Under the pieces are notes generated by a model. That model was not told the DNA's origin. It ran no database searches and was given only the letters and a program-made list of their open reading frames with translations. Made by a program: the position numbers and the translations under genes. Shown piece by piece: positions 20,777-31,013 of a stretch of 64,000 bases of DNA (position 1 is its first letter; the number at the start of each line of letters is the position of its first letter). The stretch covers positions 1 through 64,000 of the forward strand of contig NZ_ALBQ01000021.1 in the NCBI RefSeq assembly GCF_000282895.1, read 5' to 3'. This DNA is from Sphingomonas sp. ATCC 31555 (GTDB taxonomy: Bacteria; Pseudomonadota; Alphaproteobacteria; Sphingomonadales; Sphingomonadaceae).

Positions 20777-21559
20777 ATGCCCGTTTCCCAGCACGATATC
20801 GCCCTCGCTGCGCGCCTCGCCGATGCCGCCGGCGCCGCCATCCGCCCCTATTTCCGTGCCGAGCATGGCGTGGAGGCAAAGGAAGACCAGTCTCCCGTCA
20901 CGCTGGCCGATCGCGCTGGCGAAGAGGCGATGCGCAAGCTGCTCATCGCAGAGCGTCCGATGGACGGGATCATTGGCGAGGAATTCGGCATCCGCGAAGG
21001 CACGAGCGGCCGGCAATGGGTACTCGATCCGATCGACGGCACCCGCGCTTTCATCGCCGGTCGGCCGGTGTTCGGCACGCTGATTGCCTTGGTGGAGGAT
21101 GGCTGGCCGGTGTTGGGCATCATCGATCAGCCGATCATCGGCGAACGCTGGCTCGGCGTGACCGGGCGGCAGACGCTGTTCAACGGCAAGCCCGCCAGCA
21201 CGCGCATCTGCCGCGAACTGAACCAGGCGATCCTCGGCACCACCTCGCCGGCGCTGTTCGACGATTCGCAACTCCACGCCTTCGAGCATCTCGATGCCAA
21301 GGTAATGAGCACGGTGCTCGGCGGCGATTGCTACAATTATGGCTGCGTCGCGAGCGGCTGGCTCGACATCGTCGTCGAAGCTGGGCTGAAGCTGCACGAT
21401 TTCGCCGCGCTGGTACCGGTGATCGAAGGCGCGGGCGGGCGGATGTGCGATTGGCAGGGCGATCCGCTCCACGCCGGCAGCAAGGGCGAAGTGATCGCCG
21501 CCGGCGATCCGGCGCGGATCGACGACATTTTGGAGGCAATGGCCTGCGAGGGCCATTGA
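20777..21559 (+). CDS. hisN: Inositol monophosphatase-family histidinol-phosphatase
   Basis: This 260-residue lithium-sensitive phosphatase-fold enzyme is most like HisN, which dephosphorylates histidinol phosphate in histidine synthesis. Metal-binding motifs are GEEFG near residue 66, WVLDPIDGTRAF near residue 80 and SGWLDIVVEAG near residue 192. The MPVSQHDIALAARLADAAGAA start is typical of the group. Inositol-phosphate phosphatase activity cannot be excluded. It diverges from the phospholipase gene, with 64 bases between them that should hold both promoters. No other his gene lies in the window. Confidence 0.87.
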   Translation: MPVSQHDIALAARLADAAGAAIRPYFRAEHGVEAKEDQSPVTLADRAGEEAMRKLLIAERPMDGIIGEEFGIREGTSGRQWVLDPIDGTRAFIAGRPVFGTLIALVEDGWPVLGIIDQPIIGERWLGVTGRQTLFNGKPASTRICRELNQAILGTTSPALFDDSQLHAFEHLDAKVMSTVLGGDCYNYGCVASGWLDIVVEAGLKLHDFAALVPVIEGAGGRMCDWQGDPLHAGSKGEVIAAGDPARIDDILEAMACEGH

Positions 21560-21601
21560 GCCGCGCTGCTGAAAGGCAGCGGGGAGGGCAGCGCTTCGCT
21601 G

Positions 21602-22717
21602 CTAGCGCCCCGCCCAGAATTCCGGATGCGCATCAATCTCGTGGATCAGCCAGGCGGCGATGCGGCGATGCTCCTCCAGCCCATAATGGCCGTGGCACGC
21701 CGTTGCCCGGAACGCGCCGGCCGGAAAAGGCAGGAACAGTACATCCCGTGCGCCGGCCGTTCGCGCGGCATCGCTGATACGGGCTTCGGCGGCGCGTAGC
21801 CGGGCCTGCTCCTCGGGCGGTGCGCTGCGGCCGTCGAACCACCACAGGAGGAACACTGCACCCGGGTAGCGGGCGTGGAGGCGGGCCAGGAAGCGCCCAT
21901 ATCGGGTCGCATAGTCGCCAAGCAGCGCGTCCATGCTGGGCCAGCGCGTGTCGGGGCGGAAGCCGATGAAATCCGCCTGCAGCTTCAGCATCACGATCTG
22001 CGGCTGCCATGTCGGGTCCGCATAGGGTTCGGGCTCGGCGGGCATCGACCTCGGCCAGATCCGTTCCATTCCGTCGCGCTGGTCTCCGGCGCCCAAGCCC
22101 CGCATGAGCCCCAGGCCGGACACCGCATTGACCTGATAATCCGCCCCGTAATGGCGTGCGGCCAGCGCAGCGAACGCATTGGGCGTATCGGTGGTGGCAC
22201 GTACCTGTTCGGGCGAACAGGCGCGTCCGGGCGAGCGCGCGCCATAGCCGGTCATCGACGAGTCGCCGATGAACTCGATCTGGCGGCGGCGTGGCGGAGG
22301 TGCAGGTAGCACGCGGCCCGGCGCGACGAAGAAGCCGCCGAACCATGCCGGCTGCGCGCTTTCGGTTACCTTGTCCAGGCGGATCCGGTGTGCACCGCCG
22401 CCCAGACCGGCGAACGTAACACCGCGCGTGCCCGGGCGGTCGATCGTCTGTGGTGGGCTCCCGTCGATGGACGCGCGATAGGCATTGGTGGCGTCATCGA
22501 AGCGCAACGACACGCGGTCTCCGCGGAATGCGGCTTCGAAATAAACGCCAGGCCATTGGTGGCGAAAGCCGCCCAGCTTGCGCTCCACTCGGCCCCCCGC
22601 CTGCACCGGCAAGGCCGACATCCCGGCGAATGCAGCGGCATCGGCGACGGTGCGCTGCACCGGGCGGCTGTCGCTCGTCGCGGCAAGCGCAAGGGCAAGG
22701 ACGGTCAGGCGCAGCAT
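21602..22717 (-). CDS. SGNH/GDSL esterase, carbohydrate esterase family 2-like
   Basis: This 371-residue exported esterase has the two-domain layout of carbohydrate esterase family 2: an N-terminal jelly-roll (about 40-150) and a C-terminal SGNH hydrolase domain. The nucleophile block is IEFIGDSSMTGYG near residue 155; the CHGHYGLEEHRRIA segment near the C-terminus carries the catalytic His. The start is a short hydrophobic leader, MLRLTVLALALAATSDS. Family members deacetylate plant cell-wall polysaccharides, which would fit the arabinan and beta-glucoside genes elsewhere in the window. The substrate here is not shown by sequence. It is convergent with hisN. Confidence 0.82.
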   Translation of the reverse strand: MLRLTVLALALAATSDSRPVQRTVADAAAFAGMSALPVQAGGRVERKLGGFRHQWPGVYFEAAFRGDRVSLRFDDATNAYRASIDGSPPQTIDRPGTRGVTFAGLGGGAHRIRLDKVTESAQPAWFGGFFVAPGRVLPAPPPRRRQIEFIGDSSMTGYGARSPGRACSPEQVRATTDTPNAFAALAARHYGADYQVNAVSGLGLMRGLGAGDQRDGMERIWPRSMPAEPEPYADPTWQPQIVMLKLQADFIGFRPDTRWPSMDALLGDYATRYGRFLARLHARYPGAVFLLWWFDGRSAPPEEQARLRAAEARISDAARTAGARDVLFLPFPAGAFRATACHGHYGLEEHRRIAAWLIHEIDAHPEFWAGR

Positions 22718-22761
22718 CGGCGCAAACTGTGCGCCGCGCTCTCGCACGGAGGCAAGGGCGG

Positions 22762-24903
22762 TCAGAAGATGCCGAGGAACTTCTTGCGCTGCCGCTTCAC
22801 TTCGCCCGGATTGGCCTTGCCGCTTTCCGATTTGGCGGTGGTCCCGCCGCCGACATCGTCTCGTGGCCGGCCCTTGGCGTCGCGCTGACTCGCTGCGCTG
22901 GCGCCCGCCAATACCGGCCCGCAATCCGTCGCCTTGGCGTCGCCGAAGTCGACAAAGGTCAGCACTCCCGCGATCGGCGACGCCACCAGTGCCAGGCCAA
23001 GGCCGCCACCGGCACGCGCGAGCAGTTCGGGGCTGATGACGCTGATCGACGGTTTGGCGAAGCTGCCGCCGATGCCGACGGGGGACTGGCCGGAGAACAG
23101 GCTGAACCGCTTCGAATCGGCGCGGAAGGCGAGGTCGATCGTCTCGTTCTTGAAGCTGAAGCCGCCGCGGCCGAGCATTACATTCTTCTGCGTATCGATC
23201 AGGATCGGATCCGCCGCCGCGACCCCGTCGCGGACCGTGAAGCCGATCAGTCCGCAGTTGATCTGCACCGGCTCCTTCAACCGACGCTCGAACATCTTCT
23301 GGACAAAGGTGCCGAGGTCGAATTCGGCCAGTTCGGTGTTGCGCGTCCAGAATTCGCCCTTGGGCATGATCACGGCGATACGGCCATTGGCACTGGCCAG
23401 CGACTGGCGCACGCTGTCGCCGGTACCTTCCATCTGTACCCGCGCCTTCAGCATGCCCGTGGTGCCGGACTGATCGGCGCCGAAGCCGGCGAGCAGCACC
23501 CCCATGGGCGTAGGGGAAAGCCGAATATCATAGCGCGTGAACACCGGTGAACGGCGAGCGTCGATCCGGATGTCCGACGTGACCGTGCCGCGGGCGAGGC
23601 TGAAGTTCAGCGGGCTGAGCGTGAGCAGGCGATCTTCGAGTTCCAGGCCCAGTTCGATGTTCGACACCGGTAGGTTCGGAGCGCGCACCGCCCGCACCTG
23701 CCACTTCACCCGGGCATCGAAATTCTTCAGCGCCTCGGTCCGCAACGGCGCGTCGGGTAGGAGGCGCGGGGGGCCGGCCGTCTGCGTTACCGCTGCCTGC
23801 GCACCCTGGGTTGCGAGGGCATTCGGATTATAGCCGATGAACGGGCCCGCATCGATGATGTCGAGGATCTGGGTAGCAAGGTCTGCCGTCACCAGCATGC
23901 GCGGTTCGCGCAACTGCACCGTGAACTTGCCGGCAAGGTCGCTGTCGCCGAAACGGCCCTTCACGCCGGTGAAGCGCCATTCGTCACCCTGCTTGGCAAC
24001 CACCGAGGTCAGCCGATACCCGCGCGTGTCCGGCACGGCGATGCCGGCGAGCATGAAGATATCGGCCAGATTCTGTCCACGCAGGTTCATGTGGAGCTTC
24101 GCACCGTCCAACACCGTTGCGCCGGGCAGCGTGCCGGCGATGTCGACCCGGCTGCGCACCCCCTCGGCATGCAGGCGCAGCCGGTTCTCGCCGCCCGCCA
24201 GCGTCTTGTTGGAGGAGAGCAGCGCCCCCGCCAGCGTGAAGCGGGCGCCGCGCGCGGTGCCGTTGCCGTCGAATCGGATCGTGTCGGCGAAGCGATTGTC
24301 CTCGGCTGCCACGGTGTCCACGCGAATCGCCGCATCGAGCCGGTGACGGGGGTCGAGATAGCGGAGCTGCGTGCCCGCGATCCGCGCGCGCTGGATCAGC
24401 GGCATCTCCAGCGGCTTGCCGCCGCCGCTGCCGAAAGTCCATGTATTCTGCTTGCCGTCGCGATCCCATTGCAGGTCGATTCGCCCGTCGGTGAGGCCCA
24501 GCCACTGGAACCGCTTCTGATGGGCGAGCAGCGAGAAGGTGGCGATTCGCGCATCGATGCGCGCGGCGCTGAAGAACGGGCTGGTGCCCGCCCAGTCGGG
24601 GTTCTCGACGCTGAGCCCTTCGGCGACGAACTTCAGGTTGAAGGGCGCGAAATAGAGCTGGAAATCGCCCGCCACCCGTACCCTGCGCTGGGCGCTGCTG
24701 CTCGCGATCGATTCGAACGTGCCTTTGAGGAACCGCCCCTTGGTGACGAACAGCACCGCCCAGGCCAGCACCACCAGCCCGATCAGGCTGGTGACGACGG
24801 CGATCGTGGCGGCGAGCGGCGTGCCCATCGAGCGGACGGGCCGGGGCGGCGGTGCCTGGTCGGCGGCGAGCAGCGGTGCGTCCAGGTGAGCCATGACTGT
24901 CAA
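22762..24903 (-). CDS. AsmA-family protein
   Basis: This 713-residue protein has one N-terminal membrane span (about 30-52, TIAVVTSLIGLVVLAWAVLF) and a long periplasmic region of repeated beta-strands typical of the AsmA/YhdP bridge-like lipid-transfer group. An N-terminal AsmA block follows the anchor (GDFQLYFAPFNLKFVAEGLS). Near the C-terminus the conserved region INCGLIGFTVRDGVAAADPI and the SPVGIGGSFAKPSISVI motif are visible. The family is thought to help phospholipid transport to, or assembly of, the outer membrane. The start could also be the ATG three codons in (24894). Confidence 0.87.
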   Translation of the reverse strand: MTVMAHLDAPLLAADQAPPPRPVRSMGTPLAATIAVVTSLIGLVVLAWAVLFVTKGRFLKGTFESIASSSAQRRVRVAGDFQLYFAPFNLKFVAEGLSVENPDWAGTSPFFSAARIDARIATFSLLAHQKRFQWLGLTDGRIDLQWDRDGKQNTWTFGSGGGKPLEMPLIQRARIAGTQLRYLDPRHRLDAAIRVDTVAAEDNRFADTIRFDGNGTARGARFTLAGALLSSNKTLAGGENRLRLHAEGVRSRVDIAGTLPGATVLDGAKLHMNLRGQNLADIFMLAGIAVPDTRGYRLTSVVAKQGDEWRFTGVKGRFGDSDLAGKFTVQLREPRMLVTADLATQILDIIDAGPFIGYNPNALATQGAQAAVTQTAGPPRLLPDAPLRTEALKNFDARVKWQVRAVRAPNLPVSNIELGLELEDRLLTLSPLNFSLARGTVTSDIRIDARRSPVFTRYDIRLSPTPMGVLLAGFGADQSGTTGMLKARVQMEGTGDSVRQSLASANGRIAVIMPKGEFWTRNTELAEFDLGTFVQKMFERRLKEPVQINCGLIGFTVRDGVAAADPILIDTQKNVMLGRGGFSFKNETIDLAFRADSKRFSLFSGQSPVGIGGSFAKPSISVISPELLARAGGGLGLALVASPIAGVLTFVDFGDAKATDCGPVLAGASAASQRDAKGRPRDDVGGGTTAKSESGKANPGEVKRQRKKFLGIF

Positions 24904-25046
24904 AATCCCGGCCTCGCGCGGGGTTCCCGGGTGGTTGCAAAGCCGTGATCCATCGGCTAATGGGCCGCCTTTCCGCGATCGAGGGACCGTCCGGCCAATA
25001 GGGCTGCCGCGGCTGTCCGCAATCGTCGAACCAAAAGGAGACGAAA

Positions 25047-25250
25047 ATGCCCAAGCTCAAGACCAAGAGCGGTGTGAAGAAGCGCTTCAAGTTCACCGCG
25101 ACCGGCAAGATCAAGCACGGCGTCGCTGGCAAGCGTCACCGCCTGATCAGCCACAATGCAAAGTATATCCGCCAGAACCGCGGCACCTCTGTGCTCGCCG
25201 ACGCCGACGTCGCACGCGTTGTCGCGTGGGCGCCGTACGGCCTGAAGTAA
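25047..25250 (+). CDS. rpmI: 50S ribosomal protein L35
   Basis: This 67-residue basic protein begins [20 protein letters not shown], the L35 signature, and binds 23S rRNA in the large subunit. The start follows AAAAGGAGACGAAA, a strong ribosome-binding site. It forms an operon with rplT, 14 bases downstream. infC, which often precedes this pair, is absent here; an AsmA gene diverges upstream. Confidence 0.98.
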   Translation: MPKLKTKSGVKKRFKFTATGKIKHGVAGKRHRLISHNAKYIRQNRGTSVLADADVARVVAWAPYGLK

Positions 25251-25264
25251 GGAGGGCCTGACAC

Positions 25265-25630
25265 ATGGCACGAGTAAAGCGTGGTACGACCACCAAGGCG
25301 AAGCATAAGCGGATTTTGGATCAGGCGAAGGGCTATTATGGCCGTCGCAAGAACACCATCCGCATCGCGCGCCAGGCCGTCGAAAAGGCCGGCCAGTACG
25401 CCTATCGCGACCGCAAGGTAAAGAAGCGCAGCTTCCGCGCCCTGTGGATCCAGCGCATCAACGCCGGTGTGCGCGCCGAAGGCCTGACCTATTCGCAGTT
25501 CATGCACGGCCTGAAGCTGGCGGGTATCGAACTCGACCGGAAGGTCCTGGCCGACATCGCGATGCACGAGGGTGAAGCCTTTACGGCCATCATCGCGCAG
25601 GCGAAGGCGGCTCTGCCCCAGGCCGCCTGA
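25265..25630 (+). CDS. rplT: 50S ribosomal protein L20
   Basis: This 121-residue protein begins [20 protein letters not shown] and contains the L20 signature [20 protein letters not shown]. It binds 23S rRNA early in large-subunit assembly, and in some bacteria represses its own operon; no leader structure was recognised here. The ribosome-binding site TAAGGAGGG overlaps the rpmI stop. A hairpin with a T-run ends the operon at 25657-25689. Confidence 0.98.
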   Translation: MARVKRGTTTKAKHKRILDQAKGYYGRRKNTIRIARQAVEKAGQYAYRDRKVKKRSFRALWIQRINAGVRAEGLTYSQFMHGLKLAGIELDRKVLADIAMHEGEAFTAIIAQAKAALPQAA

Positions 25631-25656
25631 GCGGACCTGCGCGCAAGCTGAACAAG

Positions 25657-25689
25657 GGGCGTCGAGGCTGCGGCTTCGGCGCCCTTTTT
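25657..25689 (+). terminator. Rho-independent terminator of rpmI-rplT
   Basis: GGGCGTCGAGGC and GCTTCGGCGCCC pair across a TGCG loop with two G-U pairs, followed directly by TTTTT. Confidence 0.8.
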
Positions 25690-25714
25690 CATTCCAACCG
25701 GGGGAGACGATCCC

Positions 25715-26338
25715 GTGGCGATGAAGACCTGGTGGCTCTATGTCACCGCCGTGTTTTTCGTGTCGATGACGCCGGGGCCGAACATGCTCCACGTGATGGT
25801 GCAGAGCATCCGCGAGGGCGCACGCAGCGTGCTGCCGACCACCGCCGGGCTGATGAGCGCGAACATGTTCTGCCTGGGCGCCTCGGCGGCGGGGCTTGGG
25901 GCGTTGCTCAAGGCATCGCCGGGACTGTACGACGCGCTGCGCTATGCGGGGGTCGCCTATCTCGTATGGCTGGGCATCAAGGCCTGGCGTGCGCCGGTGG
26001 CGGGGGCGCATGCCGATGCGCCGGTGCCGGCGCGGCAGTCGGTTCGCGCGCGCTATCTCACCGGGCTCGGCACGGGGCTGTCCAACCCCAAGCTGATCGT
26101 CTTCGCCGCCGCGCTGTTCCCGCAGTTCCTGGACGTCGGCCACCCGTTCCTGCCGCAGCTGGCGATCCTCATTGCCACCTTTGCGGTGATCGAGGCCTTC
26201 TGGTTCTCGGTCTATGCGCTGGGCGGCCGCTCGCTCGCGGCATGGCTGGCGCCTGCGCGCCGGCAGCGGATGTTCAACCGGGTGACGGGCGGCGTGTTCG
26301 TGGCGTTCGGCGCGGCGCTGTTCGGCAGCCGGGTGTAG
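25715..26338 (+). CDS. LysE/RhtB-family exporter
   Basis: This 207-residue integral membrane protein belongs to the LysE/RhtB amino acid exporter family. The family signature MTPGPNMLHVMVQSIREG is near residues 16-33. Later conserved parts include GVAYLVWLGIKAWR near residue 82 and GLGTGLSNPKLIVFAAALFPQF near residue 112. About six membrane spans are expected. A GTG at 25715 follows GGGGGAG with 8-base spacing and gives MAMKTWW; the ATG two codons on is also possible. The exported solute is not predictable. Confidence 0.87.
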   Translation: MAMKTWWLYVTAVFFVSMTPGPNMLHVMVQSIREGARSVLPTTAGLMSANMFCLGASAAGLGALLKASPGLYDALRYAGVAYLVWLGIKAWRAPVAGAHADAPVPARQSVRARYLTGLGTGLSNPKLIVFAAALFPQFLDVGHPFLPQLAILIATFAVIEAFWFSVYALGGRSLAAWLAPARRQRMFNRVTGGVFVAFGAALFGSRV

Positions 26339-26409
26339 CGTGCCCGCAAATACCTTGACCTGCGAGCCCGTCTGGGGTTCCAGCCACCTCGCACAGTGAA
26401 CGGAAAACG

Positions 26410-27501
26410 ATGACCACCGATCTCGATACCCTGCGCGGCGAGCTGCTTGCCGCGATCGATGCTGCCACCGCGCTCGATGCGCTGGAGGCGGTGCGCGTCC
26501 AGGCGCTCGGCAAGCAGGGCGCGATCACCGGCCTGCTCAAGACGCTCGGCAAGCTGAGCCCCGAGGAGCGGCAGGAACAGGGGCCGCGCATCCACGGCCT
26601 GCGCGAAGCCGTGACGGAGGCGCTCGCCACCGCCAAGGCGGCGATGGAACAGGCCGCGCTCGACGCGCGCCTCGCCAGCGAAACGGTGGACATGACGCTG
26701 CCGGTCGACGGCGTCGCGCCGGGCTCGGTCCACCCGGTAAGCCAGGTGATGGACGAGCTGGCCGAGATCTTCGCCGATCTGGGCTTCGCGGTCGCCACCG
26801 GCCCCGAGGTCGAGGACGACTGGCACAATTTCACCGCGCTCAACATCCCGGAGACGCATCCGGCACGTGCGATGCACGACACCTTCTATATCGCCGGCGA
26901 ACATGAGCGGCCGATGGTGCTGCGCACGCACACAAGCCCCGTGCAGATCCGCACCATGACCAGCCAGAAGCCGCCGATCCGCATCATAGCGCCCGGCCGC
27001 GTCTATCGTTCGGATTCGGATGCGACGCATACGCCGATGTTCCACCAGATCGAAGGCCTGGTGATCGACAAGGGCATCACGCTCGGCCACCTCAAATGGA
27101 CGCTGGAGACCTTCCTCAAGGCCTTCTTCGAGCGCGACGACATCGTGCTGCGCCTGCGCCCCAGCTATTTCCCCTTCACCGAGCCTTCGGCCGAAGTCGA
27201 TGTCGGCTTCACCTGGAAGGACGGCAAGCGCGTGATCGGCGGCAGCGGCGACGCGCCCGGCGGCGGCTGGATGGAAGTGCTGGGCAGCGGCATGGTGCAC
27301 CGGCGGGTGATCGAGGCCTGCGGGCTCGATCCCGATGAATGGCAGGGCTTCGCCTTCGGCACCGGCGTCGACCGGCTGGCGATGCTCAAATACGGGATGG
27401 ACGATTTGCGCCCCTTCTTCGACGGCGATCTGCGCTGGCTCAAGCATTACGGCTTCTCGGCGCTCGACGTGCCCACGCTGAGCGGAGGAGTCGGCGCATG
27501 A
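26410..27501 (+). CDS. pheS: Phenylalanyl-tRNA synthetase alpha subunit
   Basis: This is the catalytic alpha subunit of the class II enzyme that charges tRNA-Phe. The 363-residue protein begins with a coiled-coil of about 100 residues that binds tRNA. The catalytic domain follows, with motif 2 around [12 protein letters not shown] and [19 protein letters not shown], and motif 3 near the C-terminus as [17 protein letters not shown]. The pheT gene starts inside its stop codon (ATGA overlap). Confidence 0.98.
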   Translation: MTTDLDTLRGELLAAIDAATALDALEAVRVQALGKQGAITGLLKTLGKLSPEERQEQGPRIHGLREAVTEALATAKAAMEQAALDARLASETVDMTLPVDGVAPGSVHPVSQVMDELAEIFADLGFAVATGPEVEDDWHNFTALNIPETHPARAMHDTFYIAGEHERPMVLRTHTSPVQIRTMTSQKPPIRIIAPGRVYRSDSDATHTPMFHQIEGLVIDKGITLGHLKWTLETFLKAFFERDDIVLRLRPSYFPFTEPSAEVDVGFTWKDGKRVIGGSGDAPGGGWMEVLGSGMVHRRVIEACGLDPDEWQGFAFGTGVDRLAMLKYGMDDLRPFFDGDLRWLKHYGFSALDVPTLSGGVGA

Positions 27502-29921
27502 AGTTCACCCTGAGCTGGCTCAAGGAGCATCTGGAGACCGAAGCCTCGCTGACCGAGATCCTCGAGGCGCTGACCCGTATCGGCCTTGAGGTTGAGGGCG
27601 TCGAGAACCCCGCCGAGCGGCTGACCGGCTTCCGTGTCGCCCGCGTGCTGACCGCCGAGCGGCACCCGCAGGCGGACAAGCTGCAGGTGCTGAGCGTCGA
27701 TTTCGGCGAAGGCCCATTGCAGGTCGTCTGCGGTGCGCCGAACGCGCGTGCCGGGCTGGTCGGTGTGCTGGGGCTTCCCGGCGCGGTGGTGCCGGCCAAC
27801 GGCATGACGCTCAAGGTCGCGGCGGTGCGCGGCATCGAATCGAACGGCATGATGTGCTCGACCCGCGAGCTGGAGCTCGGCGAGGACCATGACGGCATCA
27901 TCGAGCTGCCGGAAGATGCGCCGGTCGGCACCGCCTTCGCCGACTATGCGGGGCTCGACGATCCGGTGATCGACGTGTCGATCACGCCGAACCGCCAGGA
28001 TTGCATGGGCGTGCGCGGCATCGCCCGCGATCTCGCCGCGGCAGGCCTCGGCACGCTCAAGCCGCTCGACGCGGTGGTGGCAGACCTGCCGGCGATCGTA
28101 CCGCAAGGTGCGGGCCCCGACGTGCGGACCGACGATGCGGCGGGTTGCCCGGCTTTCTATGGCCAGATCGTTCGCGGGGTGAAGAACGGGCCGTCGCCGG
28201 ACTGGCTGCAGCAGCGACTGAAGGCGGTGGGACAGAAACCGATCTCGGCGCTGGTCGACATCACCAACTTCGTGATGTTCGGGCTGGGCCGTCCGCTCCA
28301 TGTCTATGACATGGCGAAGCTCTCGGGCGGGCTGGTCGCGCGCAAGGCGAAGGACGGGGAGACCGTGCTGGCGCTGAACGGCAAGACCTACACGCTCACC
28401 GACTCGATGACCGTGATCGCCGACGATGCGGCGGTGCACGACATTGGCGGCATCATGGGCGGCGAGCATTCGGGCTGTGCGGACGACACCAAAGACGTGC
28501 TGATCGAATGCGCCTATTTCGATCCCGAGCACATTGCCCGCACCGGCCAGAAGCTGCTGCTGACCAGCGATGCGCGCACCCGCTTCGAGCGCGGCGTCGA
28601 TCCCGAATTCCTCGACGAGGGGCTGGCGATCGCTACCCGGCTGGTACTGGCGCTGTGCGGCGGCACCCCGAGCGAGGTCACCCGTAGCGGCACGCCGCCC
28701 AAGGTAGGCGCGGTCGTCGGCTATGATCCGGCGCTGGCCGAGACACTGGGCGGCCTCGCCATTCCCGCAGAACAGCAGGTCGAAATCCTCGAAAGTCTCG
28801 GCTTCATCGTCCAGCCGCTCGACGGCAATGGGGATCCGGTCGAGTTCGGCGACGGCTTCGAGGCCCTCCGCGTCACCGCGCCGAGCTGGCGCCGCGACGT
28901 GGACGGCCCGGCCGACATCGTCGAGGAAGTGATCCGCATCGCCGGCATCGATAACGTGCCGTCCACGCCGCTGCCCCGCAACCCCGGCGTCGCGACGCCC
29001 ACCGCCACGCCCGAGCAGAAGCTCGAGCGCCGGATGCGCCGCACGGCCGCTGCGCGCGGTCTCAACGAAGCGATCACCTGGAGCTTCCTCCCCGAAGCCC
29101 AGGCGGACGTCTTCGGCGGCGGCGCCTGGACGCTCGCAAACCCGATCAGCGAAGACATGAAGGTCATGCGCCCCTCGCTGCTGCCCGGCCTGCTCGCGGC
29201 GGCGGAGCGTAACCTCAAGCGCGGCGCGACCAGCGTCCGCCTGTTCGAGGTCGGCCGCCGCTATCTGGCGGACAAGGAGCGCCTCACGCTGGGCGTCGTG
29301 CTGGCCGGATCCAAGGCCGCGCGCGGATGGCAGGGCGGCAAGGCCCAGCCCTTCACCGCCTTCGATGCCAAGGCCGAGGCGCTGGCGCTGCTGGAGGCCG
29401 CCGGTGCGCCGGTCGCCAACCTCCAGGTGATGGGCGAGGCGGGCGCCGCCTACCATCCCGGTCAGTCGGCGACGCTGCGGCTGGGGCCGAAGAACGTGCT
29501 CGCCAGCTTCGGCATGGTGCACCCGAGCGTGCTCAAGGCATTCGACCTCGACGGCGCGGTCGCGGCAGTGGAGATCCATCTCGACGCACTGCCCGCAAAG
29601 AAGGCCGTAGGCTTCACCCGCCCGGCCTTCACGCCCCCGGCGCTGCAGGCGGTCACGCGCGATTTCGCCTTCCTGGTGCCGACCACCCTCGCGGCGGGCG
29701 ATCTCGTCCGCGCCGTGAAGGGGGCTGACAAGGGCACGATCGTCGACGCGCGGCTGTTCGATCTGTTCACCGGCCAGGGCGTGCCGGAAGGGCAGAAGTC
29801 GTTGGCGGTCGAGGTCACGCTGCAACCGGGCGAGAAAAGCTTTACGGACGCAGACCTGAAAGCGGTAGCGGACAAGATCGTCGCGGCGGCGGCGAAGCTG
29901 GGCGCGATACTGCGCGGCTGA
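27498..29921 (+). CDS. pheT: Phenylalanyl-tRNA synthetase beta subunit
   Basis: This 807-residue beta subunit forms the alpha2-beta2 synthetase with PheS. The N-terminus [20 protein letters not shown] leads into a tRNA-binding OB domain (about 40-150), B3/B4 editing region ([19 protein letters not shown]), B5 domain, catalytic-like core, and a C-terminal anticodon-binding ferredoxin-fold domain ([15 protein letters not shown] to the end). The ATG at 27498 overlaps the pheS stop and follows GGAGGAG. The frame is open further upstream only because it runs inside pheS. Confidence 0.98.
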   Translation: MKFTLSWLKEHLETEASLTEILEALTRIGLEVEGVENPAERLTGFRVARVLTAERHPQADKLQVLSVDFGEGPLQVVCGAPNARAGLVGVLGLPGAVVPANGMTLKVAAVRGIESNGMMCSTRELELGEDHDGIIELPEDAPVGTAFADYAGLDDPVIDVSITPNRQDCMGVRGIARDLAAAGLGTLKPLDAVVADLPAIVPQGAGPDVRTDDAAGCPAFYGQIVRGVKNGPSPDWLQQRLKAVGQKPISALVDITNFVMFGLGRPLHVYDMAKLSGGLVARKAKDGETVLALNGKTYTLTDSMTVIADDAAVHDIGGIMGGEHSGCADDTKDVLIECAYFDPEHIARTGQKLLLTSDARTRFERGVDPEFLDEGLAIATRLVLALCGGTPSEVTRSGTPPKVGAVVGYDPALAETLGGLAIPAEQQVEILESLGFIVQPLDGNGDPVEFGDGFEALRVTAPSWRRDVDGPADIVEEVIRIAGIDNVPSTPLPRNPGVATPTATPEQKLERRMRRTAAARGLNEAITWSFLPEAQADVFGGGAWTLANPISEDMKVMRPSLLPGLLAAAERNLKRGATSVRLFEVGRRYLADKERLTLGVVLAGSKAARGWQGGKAQPFTAFDAKAEALALLEAAGAPVANLQVMGEAGAAYHPGQSATLRLGPKNVLASFGMVHPSVLKAFDLDGAVAAVEIHLDALPAKKAVGFTRPAFTPPALQAVTRDFAFLVPTTLAAGDLVRAVKGADKGTIVDARLFDLFTGQGVPEGQKSLAVEVTLQPGEKSFTDADLKAVADKIVAAAAKLGAILRG

Positions 29922-29927
29922 CGCGCA

Positions 29928-29967
29928 GCAAAGGGGCATGGCGGACGTTTCGGCCGTGCCCCTTTGC
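29928..29967 (+). terminator. Long stem-loop after pheST
   Basis: GCAAAGGGGCATGGC and GCCGTGCCCCTTTGC form a 15-bp stem (one G-U) with a 10-base loop, 6 bases after the pheT stop. It is the obvious end of the pheST transcript, although no T-run follows. The rest of 29968-30207 holds the leader of the next gene, including TTACC-GTATT-GGTAA at 30087-30101, a weak dyad. Confidence 0.6.
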
Positions 29968-30207
29968 GCCGGTCGGGAAAACGGCGCCCGTTTACCATCT
30001 ACTGTGTCGAATCGACGCAGCAACGTGCTTTGCGAATCTAGTAAATCTAAATAAAACAGGAACTTGAGCGCGTTAGGCATGCCGCTTTACCGTATTGGTA
30101 ACGGCTGTGATTCTCCCACGCCGCAACTATGCCGATGGGGCACCGGCGCGCTGGACAGAGCGCGCGGACGGCACGGTATCGGCGACGGCGTAACACGGGA
30201 GATGTAT

Positions 30208-30705
30208 ATGAAGCGTTTGAAGGTTCTGCTGGCGGGCGCGGCAGCGATGGCGGGCTCCATGGCTCTCGCGGGGAGCGCACAGGCGGCGACCTATGTCTGC
30301 ACCACCGGCCCGGTCTGCTCGTTCGACGGCACCACCGGCGGCTTCACCGTCCGTCGCGCCGCACAGACGACTGCTGGCGACCTCTTCGAAATCGTCTTCG
30401 CGACGGCCGGCACGCTCAAGGTTACGCTCACCAGCGCGCAGGCGAACTTCACCCACCTCGCGTTTCTGGGGCAGAGCTTCACGCCGAGCAAGGGTACGCC
30501 CTACGCGTTCAACATTGCCAGCAGCGGCACCTATCTGCTCTCGCTCACCACGCAGAACGGCACGGCACGTCCGGCGGCGTTCAGCGGGACGTTCGATTTC
30601 GCGGCGGTTCCGGAGCCGGCTGCCTGGGGCATGATGATCGCTGGCGTGGCGATGGCCGGTGCGGCGCTGCGCCGCCGCCGGGCACCGCGTGTCGCGATCG
30701 CCTGA
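30208..30705 (+). CDS. PEPxxWA-CTERM exported protein
   Basis: This 165-residue exported protein has a signal peptide ending in AGSAQA, a short beta-rich body, and a C-terminal PEPxxWA-CTERM sorting signal. The signal is VPEPAAWGMMIAGVAMAGAA followed by the basic tail RRRR. It would be handled by an exosortase/PEP-CTERM type system and attached to or released from the cell surface. No exosortase gene is in the window. The ATG at 30208 has GGGAG six bases before it; an in-frame ATG two codons upstream is also possible. The body carries no recognised domain. Confidence 0.85.
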   Translation: MKRLKVLLAGAAAMAGSMALAGSAQAATYVCTTGPVCSFDGTTGGFTVRRAAQTTAGDLFEIVFATAGTLKVTLTSAQANFTHLAFLGQSFTPSKGTPYAFNIASSGTYLLSLTTQNGTARPAAFSGTFDFAAVPEPAAWGMMIAGVAMAGAALRRRRAPRVAIA

Positions 30706-30835
30706 ACCGAGCGCGTCCGGCGCTTCGCCGCGCTTAATCTGGGGGTGCGGTGCATGCATCGGCCCCATCTTACAAGAATGATGCAGAACCCCCTTGCGTC
30801 GCCGATCCGCTTGCGGTAGGCGCCGCCCCTCCAAT

Positions 30836-30912
30836 GCGCCCGTAGCTCAGCTGGATAGAGCATCAGACTACGAATCTGAGGGTCGGACGTTCGAATCGTT
30901 CCGGGCGCGCCA
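30836..30912 (+). tRNA. tRNA-Arg (anticodon ACG)
   Basis: This 77-nt cloverleaf has a GCGCCCG/CGGGCGC acceptor stem, encoded CCA, TAGCTCAGCTGGATAGAGC D-arm and GTTCGAATC T-arm. The anticodon loop CTACGAA gives ACG, read as inosine for CGN arginine codons. Confidence 0.96.
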
Positions 30913-31013
30913 TTTTCTCCTTTATTGATCGGCATGGCGGCGGATGCTCCCGCTTCCCGCCTTCACGCTCCGGCGCTACAACCCCCTTGGCCATCGGCCA
31001 GGAGGAGGACGCC

